A stretch of 64,000 nt of DNA from RYN-230 sp963851025 (GCA_963851025.1 CAWKOA010000006.1:558001-622000), one strand, 5' to 3'; numbered from the stretch's first letter, positions 7,677-17,081 are shown. The notes: generated by a model not told the origin, from the sequence alone. Made by a program: numbers and translations.

Positions 7677-9092
7677 TCACGGGGAGTTAATCTGCAGCGG
7701 CGACTGCGCGGTCTGGCTGCCGTGGGCATTACTGGCCACCACCAGGACCTGGTACTTCCCGGCCGGTTCCCGGTGCCCGGCACCGTCGAAGCCGTAGTAG
7801 CGGACGGCGAGCGTGCCCGCCGGCTGGGCGGGCCTGGCCAGCATGCGCACGACCGCGCCCTCCGGGTTGAGGACGAGGACGGTCACGTCCGCTGCCTGCC
7901 TCAGGCTGAAGGTGATGCTGGTGTGGCCCTGCGGGCGGGCCGGGATGGCGGGCGGGCTCAGGGCCAGCCCGCTGACGACCGGGCCGGCGGCCGCGGGCGG
8001 CGTCGCGGTGCTGCCCGGGCCCGGCCCAGTCGATGCTGGCACTGGCGACGCGGGGGCTGACGATGCGGGCGCTGACGTTGGCGATGCGGGCACTGCCGAA
8101 CCGGGCACTGGCGCCGGGGCAGCCGAGCCGGACCTGGCCACGAAACTCTTCCACACCGCGACCGAGGCAGCGTCGGTCAGCTTGAGCGTGGGATATTGCG
8201 CGTTGCCGTTGAAATAGCTGCCGAATACAGCCCCGCTGTGCAGCAGATAATCGCCCACCTGGGTGAGCCAGCCCGGGCGGCCAGCCGCGGTGGACAGGCC
8301 GAACTCAGCGAAGCCGTACGGCAGGCCGACGCTCTTGGCGGCGGCGATCTCCTGGGCCATGAACTGGTCCGGCGGTGCGGCCACCGGGTTCTGGTTCTTG
8401 GCGCTGCCGGGGGGGTAGGCGTCCCAGCCCAGCACGCTGATAATGCCCCCGCCGGGCAGATAATCCTGCCAATTGCGATGGGCGGATGGGCTGAAGTCGT
8501 AGCCCCCCAGGATCAGCGTCGAATGGAGATCGGGGTTGTGCACGGCACGGGCGAGCGCGGCGACATGCGCCCAGGCGGCCTTGTAATCGGGCAGCGTGAA
8601 CTCGCCGTCCGTGATGTTGCCCTCCGGCTCATGCCAGTACGACCAGTAGATCGGGTGCCCGGTGGGAGCGGTGCCGAAGAAGTGCGAGAGCACCGCGTCG
8701 TCCTGCCCGGACAGGATCGCGCGGGGCAGTGCCTTGAAGCTCACGATGACCGCCGACTTGTTCGCGGCGGGCAGTCCCGTGGTCCAGGCGTTGGAACTCG
8801 GCAGGCCCGGGTAGTAGACCCGGACGATTCCCATGTGCCCGAACTCAGACGTCTCCGGCGCGATGGTCGCCGTGCTGACCGAGGCCCCGAGCAGTGGGGC
8901 ACGCGTGGCGTCTGAGGCCAGCCGGCCGGTGTGCCCGGCGCGGGACAAGTGGAATGCGAATGCGCCGAGCGCGACGGCCGCCACCATAGCGACGATCCAG
9001 AGGCCGGCCACCGCTTTGATTCTGTTCCGTGATCTGGGTCTGGCGCGCCCGGAGTGATCCACGATAAGCCGGCGATGGGGCGAGCGCGTCAC
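7677..9092 (-). CDS. Membrane-anchored glycoside hydrolase-like protein with FlgD-type Ig domain
   Basis: The protein has 471 residues from a GTG behind AGAGGAG. The order is: basic N-terminus, one transmembrane segment at about 27-47, then a TIM-barrel-like domain at about 65-300. That domain contains YWSYWHEPEGN (candidate acid/base Glu), LGWDAYPPG and YGFAEFGLS (candidate nucleophile Glu). This arrangement recalls GH26/GH-A glycosidases. A Pro/Ala/Ser linker (about 310-370) leads to a C-terminal FlgD-like Ig module ending EPAGKYQVLVVASNAHG. It is probably an extracytoplasmic polysaccharide-acting enzyme; the substrate is unknown. An inverted repeat at 9132-9173 lies just upstream. Confidence 0.75.
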   Translation of the reverse strand: MTRSPHRRLIVDHSGRARPRSRNRIKAVAGLWIVAMVAAVALGAFAFHLSRAGHTGRLASDATRAPLLGASVSTATIAPETSEFGHMGIVRVYYPGLPSSNAWTTGLPAANKSAVIVSFKALPRAILSGQDDAVLSHFFGTAPTGHPIYWSYWHEPEGNITDGEFTLPDYKAAWAHVAALARAVHNPDLHSTLILGGYDFSPSAHRNWQDYLPGGGIISVLGWDAYPPGSAKNQNPVAAPPDQFMAQEIAAAKSVGLPYGFAEFGLSTAAGRPGWLTQVGDYLLHSGAVFGSYFNGNAQYPTLKLTDAASVAVWKSFVARSGSAAPAPVPGSAVPASPTSAPASSAPASPVPASTGPGPGSTATPPAAAGPVVSGLALSPPAIPARPQGHTSITFSLRQAADVTVLVLNPEGAVVRMLARPAQPAGTLAVRYYGFDGAGHREPAGKYQVLVVASNAHGSQTAQSPLQINSP

Positions 9093-9131
9093 GCCAGACT
9101 CCTCTCGTTGGCCGCCTGCCGGGGGTTCTCA

Positions 9132-9173
9132 CGTTAGCGGGCCACAGCGGGGTATTAGCGCGGGACGCTAACG
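9132..9173. promoter_or_regulatory. Inverted repeat upstream of the glycosidase-like gene (candidate operator)
   Basis: CGTTAGCG at 9132-9139 and its exact complement CGCTAACG at 9166-9173 flank a 26-base spacer. The spacer holds a further TTAGCG core at 9155-9160. The site begins 40 bases upstream of the GTG at 9092, a usual place for a repressor or activator site. No cognate regulator can be named. Confidence 0.4.
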
Positions 9174-9326
9174 GAATTGATGCCTCGCGGCAGCGAGAAC
9201 CACGGAATCCACGGCCTTGCGCTTTGCTGCGGCCGGTTGCGCAGCGTGTCCGATTCTGCTGAATCCCCACCAGGGCTTGGCTTTCCGCACCATCCAGCGT
9301 CTATCACGAGACGGTTAAGCCCATGC

Positions 9327-11207
9327 TCACCCAGTCGGCTCCACGAGCGGGGGGATCAGTTGCGCCGGCGGTCTGGACCATGCTTCTTGCGCGTAGGCCA
9401 CGGCCGCACCGATGGCCGCGGTGTAGGTCCAGGCGGTCCGGCGCTCCGCGCCCCATCCGCGCCAGGTGCCCCAGCCGTCCGCCGGGGTGTGCACCAGGAC
9501 CAGCGCGCCGTCGCTTATCCAGCCCGAGGCCAGGTCCTGGAAGAGTGGATAGGCGCTGACCGCACGCAGGAAAGCCCCGAAGCGGTTATGCAGCACCGCC
9601 TTTGGCCCGGTGCCGAACACGAGAATGATGCGGCCGTGCCCGATGCACTCGGCCAGCATCTTGAGCTCCGTGGCGAATCCATCGTTGACCTGGCTGGGGG
9701 TGGCTGATACCAGGACCGCCCAGGCTTCTGTCGCCAGTTGGCGGACACGATCCTGCCAATCGTCGTGGGCCAGGGTGGTCTTGGCCGCCCCCAGCGTGGG
9801 AGCAATGGCCGAAAAGAGCGTGTGCAACTGACCGCCCGGCTGGCCGATGGCGACGACCGGGCCGCTACGCGCCAGCGCCCGGGTCAGCACCTCCTCAAAG
9901 CGCGCGTTCCCGATCGGGTTGAGCCATCCAGAAGCACGCTGCCAGACGCCCCTGCGGTTGAACCGGCTCGTAGGGATCTTCTGGGCATCGTCGCCGAAAT
10001 TGCGAAGGTACAGCAGGGAGCGATCTGGATCGCGCCGCATGGCTTCCTGGAGGCTGCGGGCCCGGAGCCGCTGAGCCGCCCGGTCGAGGAAGTAGCAGGC
10101 AATGACCGCGAGGATCACCACGCCCGCCAGGATCGAGGAAAGATCCTGCTCGTCTGACGACAACCCGGCCAGTACCCAGCCAGCCAGCACGACCAGGGGG
10201 ACCAGCAGCGACAGGAGGCCCAGGATAAGCGTGAGCCCGGCCGACAGCATCCTGCGGATGTGGAAGACCTCGCCGGCCGTTCCCCATGCGCGGTAGCGTC
10301 CCCGGCTGAGCAGCGGATCACGGCAACTGCGCAGCACAACCAGGCCCACGGTCACCAGGATCAGGCTGATCACAAGCTCGCCTGCCGCCTGGGCCAGTCC
10401 CTGGCGGGCTGCGGTGGCCGCCCCGGTCGCCAGCAGCACCGCCCCGGTGACGAGGAACAGCTTTCCCCACCATCGCCGCCGGCTCGTCTTGCGCAGATCC
10501 TTGGCCGCCTGGTCAACAGAGAGAAGTTTCTGGCTGCCCGCGACCATGTGGAACTTTTCGAGCTTGGCGCGCTTGCTGAGCCGGTCTCCGCCCACGACCA
10601 TCAGCCAGAGCACGACCAACGCACCCAGCAGAGGCGACGCGGGCGGGAACACGGCGGCCACTTTGGTCACGACCGGATGACCCGGCAGTCGCGCGGCCAG
10701 ATACCGGGCGGCGGGTGCGCTGAGGCCGGCGCACGCACCGATGGCCTGGTGCGGGCAGATGGCCAGCAGGGCGAGGCTGAAATTCCCCTGCAGCCAGTAT
10801 CGCCAGGCCCCGCCGTCCGCCCCGGTCACGAGATCGACATTCGCGCCCAGGACACTTAGATTGCGCCAGGCGGCTGGGATGCGGGCGCGCGTGCTGGCAT
10901 AGGTCGAGCTGAGCAGCTTGATTTCTTCTCTTCCGCAGGCCGCCCAGATAAATCTGACCTGAGTGCCGTCCTCGCGCTGCCAGCGTGCCCCGGCGCCATG
11001 GCAGCCTGCCAGCAGCCCGGAGTTCAGGTACAGCACACCTGTCTTCCGGACCAGATGCCACTGGCCGGGCACTATCCCGTTCGGGTTAAAAGCGCCCAGC
11101 GCGGCTGGATAGGGAGGACTGGTGGCCGCCAAGGCCGGCGCCGGGCCTACGCCGAGAGCCAAAGCGACTAAGAGGCTGAGAAAGATCAGCAGTCTCCGGA
11201 TATGCAA
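9327..11207 (-). CDS. Large membrane protein with signal peptide and cytosolic Rossmann-like domain, unknown
   Basis: About 626 residues from a TTG at 11207 with an AGGGGGGAC stretch just before it; an ATG at 11270 in the same frame would add 21 residues lying before the signal peptide. A signal sequence (LIFLSLLVALALGVGPAPALA) is followed by an extracytoplasmic region to about residue 165. Several transmembrane segments follow between about 170 and 375. The long C-terminal cytosolic region holds LLYLRNFGDDAQ, FEEVLTRALARSGPVVAIGQ, GAAKTTLAHDDWQDRVRQL and WAVLVSATPS. The alternating strand/helix pattern looks Rossmann-like, reminiscent of TIR/SLOG-type folds, but this is only visual. Similar FGDD/GPVVAIG domains occur in actinobacterial membrane proteins without known function. 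Confidence 0.7.
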   Translation of the reverse strand: MHIRRLLIFLSLLVALALGVGPAPALAATSPPYPAALGAFNPNGIVPGQWHLVRKTGVLYLNSGLLAGCHGAGARWQREDGTQVRFIWAACGREEIKLLSSTYASTRARIPAAWRNLSVLGANVDLVTGADGGAWRYWLQGNFSLALLAICPHQAIGACAGLSAPAARYLAARLPGHPVVTKVAAVFPPASPLLGALVVLWLMVVGGDRLSKRAKLEKFHMVAGSQKLLSVDQAAKDLRKTSRRRWWGKLFLVTGAVLLATGAATAARQGLAQAAGELVISLILVTVGLVVLRSCRDPLLSRGRYRAWGTAGEVFHIRRMLSAGLTLILGLLSLLVPLVVLAGWVLAGLSSDEQDLSSILAGVVILAVIACYFLDRAAQRLRARSLQEAMRRDPDRSLLYLRNFGDDAQKIPTSRFNRRGVWQRASGWLNPIGNARFEEVLTRALARSGPVVAIGQPGGQLHTLFSAIAPTLGAAKTTLAHDDWQDRVRQLATEAWAVLVSATPSQVNDGFATELKMLAECIGHGRIILVFGTGPKAVLHNRFGAFLRAVSAYPLFQDLASGWISDGALVLVHTPADGWGTWRGWGAERRTAWTYTAAIGAAVAYAQEAWSRPPAQLIPPLVEPTG

Positions 11208-11365
11208 AGTCCCCCCTGCCCGAACTTGGCGCTGTAGTAGTGACGCGCAGGCCCACGGAATGTTTGGCATCCTCGCTGTCCGAGGTTGTCCGGGCGTTTC
11301 GCGGCCCGTGTTCTCGCAGGCCGACGCGCTGAGGGCACCCTTACCCGGAGGCGCTTCCCGAGTGA

Positions 11366-12388
11366 TCAGGCGGGGACCACGTAGGGGAACGCAGCAGCGC
11401 GCTGGCCCTGGGCGACGGCGGGCTTGAGCCCGGAGGGCACCGCGGTGCCGGTGACCAGGGAGAGCATCGCCTCAGGTGCGTTATCGGCCATGGTCCGGCC
11501 GTTGAACCCGGCGAACCCGTAGGTCGCGGGCGTGCCGATCGCATAGGGCAGCACGTCGGGGAGCAGGTCCCGGGCCACAGTCTCGCCGTAGCCGTGCGGG
11601 TCGCCGCAGGTCCCGCCCGCCGCCACGACCGCGGCGATCTGCTCGCCGAGATACTTGCCCGCGGCGGCGGCGTCTTCAGACGGGTGCCGCGTGTTGGCCG
11701 GGTTGGAGAAGTCGGTGTCGCCGGGCCAGAAGATCGGCCACATCATGGGATGCCCGGCCCGGTTGATCTGCCGCCAGCCGCCCGCGTCGGTGGCGAGCCT
11801 GGTCGCGCACCACACCCCGGTGCGCGCGCCCGGCCGCAGCCGCGGGTCCGAGTGCGGAACCTCCAGCACGATCGATTCGACCGTGGTGCCGGCGAAGCTG
11901 TTCTTCGCCTCGTCTGGGCGCCACCCAGACAGGTCCGCCGCGGTTCCCTTCGCCACCGCCCCGTTGATGATGGCCAGCAACGACAGGTCTATGTAGAAGG
12001 AGTCGGCGATGCGGCCGGCCCAGGCCCGGACGCCGCCCCCGGTGGCCTCCTCGCCGGTCCGGCCTTCCAGCAGCAGTTCCCCAGGGGCGGAGTCCCCGCG
12101 CGCCGCCTCGCCGGCCAGGGAATGCAGCCGCAGGGGCTGCCGCCCGCCCGGATCTGCCTCCCCGAAGGAGAACCGGTAGGTCAGGTCCTCGAAATCTGCT
12201 CCGCCGAAGTGCACCTTGATCTCGTAGCGTGCCTCGGGGTGAAAGCCCGGCTGGGCGTACACCCCGGTGATGTTGGAGTTGACGTCCATCACGAAGACCG
12301 TGCTGCGGTCCCCGGGGAAGACGTAGAGATCATCGATGTAAAGCTGGCCGTTCTGCGCCGCCAGCGGCGTATCCAGGTGATGAGACAC
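11366..12388 (-). CDS. DUF4331 family protein
   Basis: The protein has 340 residues from the GTG at 12388 (VSHHLDTPLAAQ), preceded by GGAAAGGA. The N-terminal SHHLDTP...DLYVFPGD stretch is the hallmark of DUF4331, whose members are mostly secreted proteins of unknown function. No signal peptide is visible here, and the frame open further upstream adds only a low-quality 44 residues. The conserved WPIFWPGD motif lies in the C-terminal half, and the protein ends in a long Ala/Gly-rich helix-like region. A 16-bp palindrome lies 57 bases upstream of the start, suggesting specific control. Confidence 0.8.
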   Translation of the reverse strand: MSHHLDTPLAAQNGQLYIDDLYVFPGDRSTVFVMDVNSNITGVYAQPGFHPEARYEIKVHFGGADFEDLTYRFSFGEADPGGRQPLRLHSLAGEAARGDSAPGELLLEGRTGEEATGGGVRAWAGRIADSFYIDLSLLAIINGAVAKGTAADLSGWRPDEAKNSFAGTTVESIVLEVPHSDPRLRPGARTGVWCATRLATDAGGWRQINRAGHPMMWPIFWPGDTDFSNPANTRHPSEDAAAAGKYLGEQIAAVVAAGGTCGDPHGYGETVARDLLPDVLPYAIGTPATYGFAGFNGRTMADNAPEAMLSLVTGTAVPSGLKPAVAQGQRAAAFPYVVPA

Positions 12389-12779
12389 AGGACAGTCCTT
12401 TCCTTCCAGAGATGGCGCCCGATCGGGTACACGCACCAGGTGTGGTGAACGGACGTTCACGTGCTGGGCCTCGGCTCCTTTCCTGGCCAGGGATCTCTGG
12501 TGCTCTGCTGTCACTCTCACCCAGATCAGCGCGCGGCGCCCCCGGGGCAGCCCCGGGTCCGATCCCGGGGTGTGCCCGGATCACCCTGCTTGTCTCGTGG
12601 AAGACATGCCGGCTTCCCCGCTCTGGCCTGCAACGTTAGGCTGTCGGTCAGGCCAGTGGGAGGCCATATGAACGGTGATGCAGCGCCGGGCGGCCTGGCC
12701 ACGGCGCCCGGGCACGAGCCTGCCCCGCCGGGCATCGCCGCCCGGGCCGGCGCCACGGACGCGGCGTAGCCCCGGGCCG
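12389..12779. other. Divergent intergenic region between DUF4331 and LuxR-type genes
   Basis: This 391-base spacer holds the leftward SD of the DUF4331 gene and the palindrome at 12445-12460. The rest contains only GC-rich frames without recognisable protein features. The LuxR-type gene could start earlier at 12675, but those 35 residues are Arg/Pro-rich and lack family similarity. No clear promoter hexamers were found. Confidence 0.5.
12445..12460. promoter_or_regulatory. Perfect 16-bp palindrome GTGAACGGACGTTCAC (candidate operator)
   Basis: Seven-base arms GTGAACG/CGTTCAC flank the two-base centre GA. Palindromes of this TGAACG-N2-CGTTCA form are typical of TetR-family operators (family knowledge). 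It sits 57 bases before the DUF4331 start. The cognate repressor is unknown and no TetR gene is adjacent. Confidence 0.5.
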
Positions 12780-15560
12780 ATGGCTATCCAGCCTGGCCTG
12801 AGGGGCCGCACGCCAGCGCTGACCGACCGGCGCAGCGAACGTGGCGTGCTCGACCGGCTGCTCGACGCTGTCCGGGCCGGGGAGAGCCGGGTGCTGGTGG
12901 TCCGCGGCGATCCGGGGGTGGGCAAGACCGCGCTGCTGGACTACCTGGCCCGTGGGGCGTCCGGGTGCCGCGTGGTCCGGGTGGCGGGCGTGCAGTCGGA
13001 AATGGAGCTGGCTTTCGCTGGGCTGCACCAGCTCTGTGCGCCCATGCTGGACCGGCTCGATCACCTGCCGGTGCCGCAACGGGAGGCCCTGCGGACCGCG
13101 TTCGGCCTCAGTGTCGGGCCGCCGCCGGACCGTTTCCTGGTCGGGCTGGCTGTCCTCAGCCTCCTGGCGGACGTGGCCGGGAAACATCCGCTCATCTGCG
13201 TGATCGATGACGAGCAGTGGCTCGACCGTGCTTCGGCGCAGGCCCTGGGGTTCGCCGCACGCCGGCTGGCCGCCGATCCCGTCGGCCTGGTCTTCGCGGC
13301 CCGGGCTCCCGGAGCAGATCTGGCCGGGCTGCCCGAGCTCGAAGTGCGCGGGCTGGGCGATAGCGATGCCCAGGCGCTGCTGGAGTCGGTGCTGGCCGGA
13401 CCGCTGGATGCCCGGGTACGGGACCTCATCGTCGCGGAGACCGAGGGCAACCCGCTGGCGCTGCTGGAGTTGCCGCGGGGGCTGACCCCCGCGGAACTGG
13501 CGGGCGGGTTCGGGCTGCCCGGCGTGGTCCCGCTGGCGGGCCGGATCGAGGACAGCTTCGGGCGGCAGCTGGAGACTCTGCCTGAGCAGACTCGCCGGCT
13601 TCTGTCGCTGGCCGCGGCCGATCCGTCCGGCGACGCATCGCTCGTGTGGCGAGCGGCGGAGCGGCTGGGCATCCCGGTTCAGGCGGCGGCAGCTGCGGTC
13701 GAAGCAGGGCTGGTGGAGTTCGGCTCCCTGGTGCGGTTCCGGCATCCCCTGGTGCGCTCGGCGGCCTACCGCTCGGCGTCCTTCCCGGAAAGGCAGGAGA
13801 TCCACTGGGCGCTGGCGGCGGTCACCGACCCCCAGGCTGATCCGGACCGCCGGACCTGGCACCGGGCCCGGGCCGCAGCCGGGCCGGATGAGGAGGTCGC
13901 TGCGGAACTCGAGCGCTCGGCCGCCCGGGCGCAAGCCCGTGGCGGGCTGGCCGCAGCCGCGGCGTTCCTGGAGCGGTCGGTCGCGCTGACCGTCTCACCG
14001 GCGCGCCGCACCGCGCGCACGCTGGCGGCGGCGGGGACCAGCCTGCAGGCCGGGGCGTTCGGGCAGGCTCGTGAACTGCTGACCGCGGCCGAGGGCGGCC
14101 CGCTGGATGAGTTCGCCAGCGCGCGGGTGGACCTGCTGCGCGGGCAGATCGCCTTCGCCTCGGGCCTGGGCAGCGACGCTCCGCCGCTGCTGCTCAAGGC
14201 AGCCAAGCGGCTTGAGCCGCTCGACCTCGGCCTGGCCCGCGAGACGTACCTGAACGCGTGGATCGCCGCGATGTTCGCCGGGCGCCTGGCCGGTGCCGGA
14301 GATCTGTACGAGGTCTCCAGCGCTGCCCGGATGCTGCCCCCGCCGCCGCATCCGCCGCGCCTGGCGGACCTGCTGCTGGATGGCCTGGCCCTGCTGGTCG
14401 CCGAGGGCAGGGCCGCCGCGGCCCCGGCGCTGCGCGAGGCAGCCAGCGCCTTCACCAGCGGAGGCATCTCCCCGGAAGAAGATCTCCGGTGGGGCTGGCT
14501 GGCCCAGGCGGCCGCTATCGTCTTGTGGGACGAGGACGGCTGGCACGCGATTGCCGTCCAGCAGACTCAGCTCGCCCGGGAGGTCGGCGCACTCGATCAG
14601 CTGCCGATCGACCTGGCCTCTGAGGCTGCGACGGTCATCCGCAGCGGTGACTTCCCGGCCGGGACCTCCCTGATCTCTGAGGCGGATGTCGTCGCGGAAG
14701 CCACCGGCATCGGCTACCCGCCGTTTGCCGGCTTGTGGCTCGCCTGCCTATCCGGCCAGGAGGCCGAGGCCACCCAGCTGATCGAGTCCACCATCGCCGA
14801 AGGCACCGCCGGGGGCCAGGGCCACGCAGTGAGCTTCGCGCAGTGCATGGCCGCGATCCTCTGCAACAGCCTCGGCCGTTACGCTGACGCGCTGGCCGCG
14901 GCGCAGGAGGCCAGCGAGGACACCCCCGAGCTGTACGTCTCCATGTGGGCGCTGCCCGAACTGATCGAGGCTGCCGTGCGCAGCGGGAACACCCACGCCG
15001 GACGCGATGCGCTGGAAAGGCTGGCGGGAACCACCCAGGCCGGTGGCACCGACCTGGGCCTGGGCCTCGAGGCGCGCTCACGGGCGCTGCTGAGCGACGG
15101 TGAGACCGCCGACGGTCTTTACCGTGAGGCGATCGACCGGCTGGGCCGCACCCGGCTCCGTCCCGAACTCGCCCGCGCCCATCTGCTCTACGGGGAACGG
15201 CTGCGCCGTGACGGCCGCCGCAAGGACGCCCGGACCCAGCTGCGGACCGCGCACCAGATGCTGGCGGCCATGGGGGCCAGGGCGTTCGCCGAGCGCGCCC
15301 GGCGCGAACTGCTGGCCGCGGGCGAAACAGTGCGCAAGCACGCGGTGGCGACCCGCACCGAACTCACCGCCCAGGAGGCGTCCATCGCCCGGCTCGCCCG
15401 GGACGGGCTGACCAATACCGAGATCGGCGCCCAGCTGTTCCTCAGCGCCCGCACGGTCGAATGGCACCTGGGTAACGTGTTCGCCAAGCTCGGGATCAGG
15501 TCGCGCCGCGAGCTGCGCCGGGCGCTGGCGCACCTCCCGCCGGCCGACTCGCAGGCTTAA
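12780..15560 (+). CDS. LuxR family regulator with N-terminal AAA ATPase (large STAND-type)
   Basis: The protein has 926 residues from the ATG at 12780 (MAIQPGLRGR). A Walker A GDPGVGKTALL lies at about 46-56, a Walker B-like ICVIDDEQWLD at about 140-150, and the ATPase/winged-helix region runs to about 350. The middle is a long alpha-helical TPR-like array with many Ala/Leu-rich helix pairs. The C-terminal LuxR helix-turn-helix (about 865-920) contains LTAQEASIARLARDGLTNTE and LSARTVEWHLGNVFAKLGI. Such MalT/LAL-type proteins are ATP-dependent activators common in actinomycetes, often for secondary or carbon metabolism. The target is unknown. It is divergent from DUF4331 and convergent with the broken alcohol dehydrogenase. 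Confidence 0.93.
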   Translation: MAIQPGLRGRTPALTDRRSERGVLDRLLDAVRAGESRVLVVRGDPGVGKTALLDYLARGASGCRVVRVAGVQSEMELAFAGLHQLCAPMLDRLDHLPVPQREALRTAFGLSVGPPPDRFLVGLAVLSLLADVAGKHPLICVIDDEQWLDRASAQALGFAARRLAADPVGLVFAARAPGADLAGLPELEVRGLGDSDAQALLESVLAGPLDARVRDLIVAETEGNPLALLELPRGLTPAELAGGFGLPGVVPLAGRIEDSFGRQLETLPEQTRRLLSLAAADPSGDASLVWRAAERLGIPVQAAAAAVEAGLVEFGSLVRFRHPLVRSAAYRSASFPERQEIHWALAAVTDPQADPDRRTWHRARAAAGPDEEVAAELERSAARAQARGGLAAAAAFLERSVALTVSPARRTARTLAAAGTSLQAGAFGQARELLTAAEGGPLDEFASARVDLLRGQIAFASGLGSDAPPLLLKAAKRLEPLDLGLARETYLNAWIAAMFAGRLAGAGDLYEVSSAARMLPPPPHPPRLADLLLDGLALLVAEGRAAAAPALREAASAFTSGGISPEEDLRWGWLAQAAAIVLWDEDGWHAIAVQQTQLAREVGALDQLPIDLASEAATVIRSGDFPAGTSLISEADVVAEATGIGYPPFAGLWLACLSGQEAEATQLIESTIAEGTAGGQGHAVSFAQCMAAILCNSLGRYADALAAAQEASEDTPELYVSMWALPELIEAAVRSGNTHAGRDALERLAGTTQAGGTDLGLGLEARSRALLSDGETADGLYREAIDRLGRTRLRPELARAHLLYGERLRRDGRRKDARTQLRTAHQMLAAMGARAFAERARRELLAAGETVRKHAVATRTELTAQEASIARLARDGLTNTEIGAQLFLSARTVEWHLGNVFAKLGIRSRRELRRALAHLPPADSQA

Positions 15561-15582
15561 CGGGCCTGCCTCTGACCGCTGG

Positions 15583-16244
15583 TCATGGCTCGACAGTGAC
15601 CTTGACCGCCTCGCCGCTGGCCATGATGGTCAGCGCGCTGGCAAATTCAGTGAGCGGGAAGTGGTGCGTGATGAGGTCGGTGACCGGCACCACCCCGGAA
15701 GCGTGCAGGCAGCGGCCGGCCCATCGCCGATGATCAGCACCTCATCGCCGCTAGTCACGCCGCACAGCTCCTGCGCGTTCAGCACGCAGGCCAGCGGCTC
15801 GGCCAGCGACGCTTCGGCGAACCCGGTCCCGGCCGGGATCCGGTTCAATCCGCCCACGGCGATGACCTTGGCCGGGACCAGCATGAACTCGGCAAAGCCG
15901 CCGTCATGCTGGTAGCCCATGTTCTCCCGGCTGGTGCACACCGTCGCGTGGCCAGCCTGGCACTCCCGGCAGGCACCGCACGGGATCGCGGCGATCACCT
16001 GAACGCTGTCCCCGGAGGCCCAGCCCGTGACCTCAGCGCCGGCGCTGACCACCTCACCGGCGATCTCGTGGCCAAGCACCCGTGGCGGGCTGAGCCGGTG
16101 GTGCCCGTGCTGGACGGTCTTCCGGTCGGCGCCGCAGCAGGAGCAGTTGCGGACGCGGATCACCACGTCGCCTGGTCCCGGCTCCGGATCGGCTACCTCC
16201 TCGACCCGCACATCCCCCGGCTGATAGAAGCGGGCAGCCAGCAT
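15583..16244 (-). pseudogene. Zinc-dependent alcohol dehydrogenase with large internal deletion
   Basis: The frame starts at the ATG at 16244 behind GGGAAGGGAG. It encodes the GroES-like half of an MDR alcohol dehydrogenase: CSCCGADRKTV, GHEIAGEVV, the structural-zinc region CGACRECQAGHATVC and TSGDEVLIIGDGPAA. It then runs out of frame and stops at 15630. The true C-terminal tail, DLITHHFPLTEFASALTIMA through VKVTVEP, continues in another frame to a stop at 15583-15585. About 110-130 residues of the NAD(P)-binding domain are missing between GDGPAA and HASGVVPVTDL. This is a deletion join, not a point error. The product would lack cofactor binding. Confidence 0.88.
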
Positions 16245-16385
16245 TGCGCTCCCTTCCCGGGCAGCCGGTGAGCGTGGCGCCGGGGCCGCGTTACATGCGA
16301 CCCGGCGCCCAGGCCGATGATGGGGTCCTTGCCGACGCCCTGTGGGCGGACGCTCCCATGAAGCCAACGTAGCGCGTGACCAAGA

Positions 16386-17081
16386 TCAGCGATCCAGAGC
16401 CGCGGAGTCGTCCCCGCCGCCCGGCAGCTGGCGCAGCCACTCGCCATACGACCTGGAACCGTCCAGGCTGAGTTCCGTACCGCCGGGCAGGGGCTGGGCG
16501 AAAACGAGCGCGGCGGTGGCCTCGAGGTGGCTTCGGAGCAGGCCGGCGGAGCCGGTCGCCTCGAACCCCAGCGTCCACCAGTCCCGGCCACTCGTGCGGA
16601 CTGCGGTGAGTTCCACCTCACACCCCGGCTCCTGGCCTGCCCCCGGGACGCGAGCCACGATCCGCCCGCTGCCCGGTGAGAACCGGCTGATGCGCCGCCG
16701 CTTGCGCACCGGCCGCCAGCTGGCCGCCGCACCACCGATCTGGCTGAGCACGCTGACGGGAAAAGCCCACTTCTGCCAGGACTCCAGGCGCCCACGGGCG
16801 CGCCCGGCCACCTCGAGCACTCCCCGGCTCCCGCGGTACGCCTTCACCTCCAGTGCCCCGCCTCCGCGGACCTTGACCGAAAGCCCGGGGAACAGCGGAT
16901 CCAGGAGATAGGTGTCCTCGCGTGACTCCATCCCGGCCGGGAACCGCCCGAACCACCCGGCCACCGCCGCCTCCAGCTGGCCCGGGAAGATCCACCGCAC
17001 CTCGAGGCTGGGCACTCCGCCGGAGTCCGGCGCGGAGGTAAGGCCAGCGAGTGCCTCAAAGAAGGGTGTTTCGGCAGTCAC
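16386..17081 (-). CDS. Hypothetical protein, possible CYTH-like fold
   Basis: The protein has 231 residues from a GTG behind GGGAGGG. There is no signal peptide or membrane segment. The N-terminal half shows alternating charged strands (SLEVRWIFPG, DTYLLDP, LSVKVRGGGALEVKAYRG) reminiscent of CYTH/triphosphate-tunnel proteins. The classic ExExK motif is not clear, so this is a weak suggestion. A basic RPVRKRRRISRF patch lies at about 122-133. It could be the last gene of the leftward run that starts with SulP, separated from the GAP gene by 72 bp. Confidence 0.6.
   Translation of the reverse strand: MTAETPFFEALAGLTSAPDSGGVPSLEVRWIFPGQLEAAVAGWFGRFPAGMESREDTYLLDPLFPGLSVKVRGGGALEVKAYRGSRGVLEVAGRARGRLESWQKWAFPVSVLSQIGGAAASWRPVRKRRRISRFSPGSGRIVARVPGAGQEPGCEVELTAVRTSGRDWWTLGFEATGSAGLLRSHLEATAALVFAQPLPGGTELSLDGSRSYGEWLRQLPGGGDDSAALDR

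Noticed and set aside
12461..12769. Small 102-residue plus-strand frame
   Set aside because: Composition is Pro/Gly/Arg-rich, it has no SD or family features, and it sits in the spacer with the DUF4331 leader.
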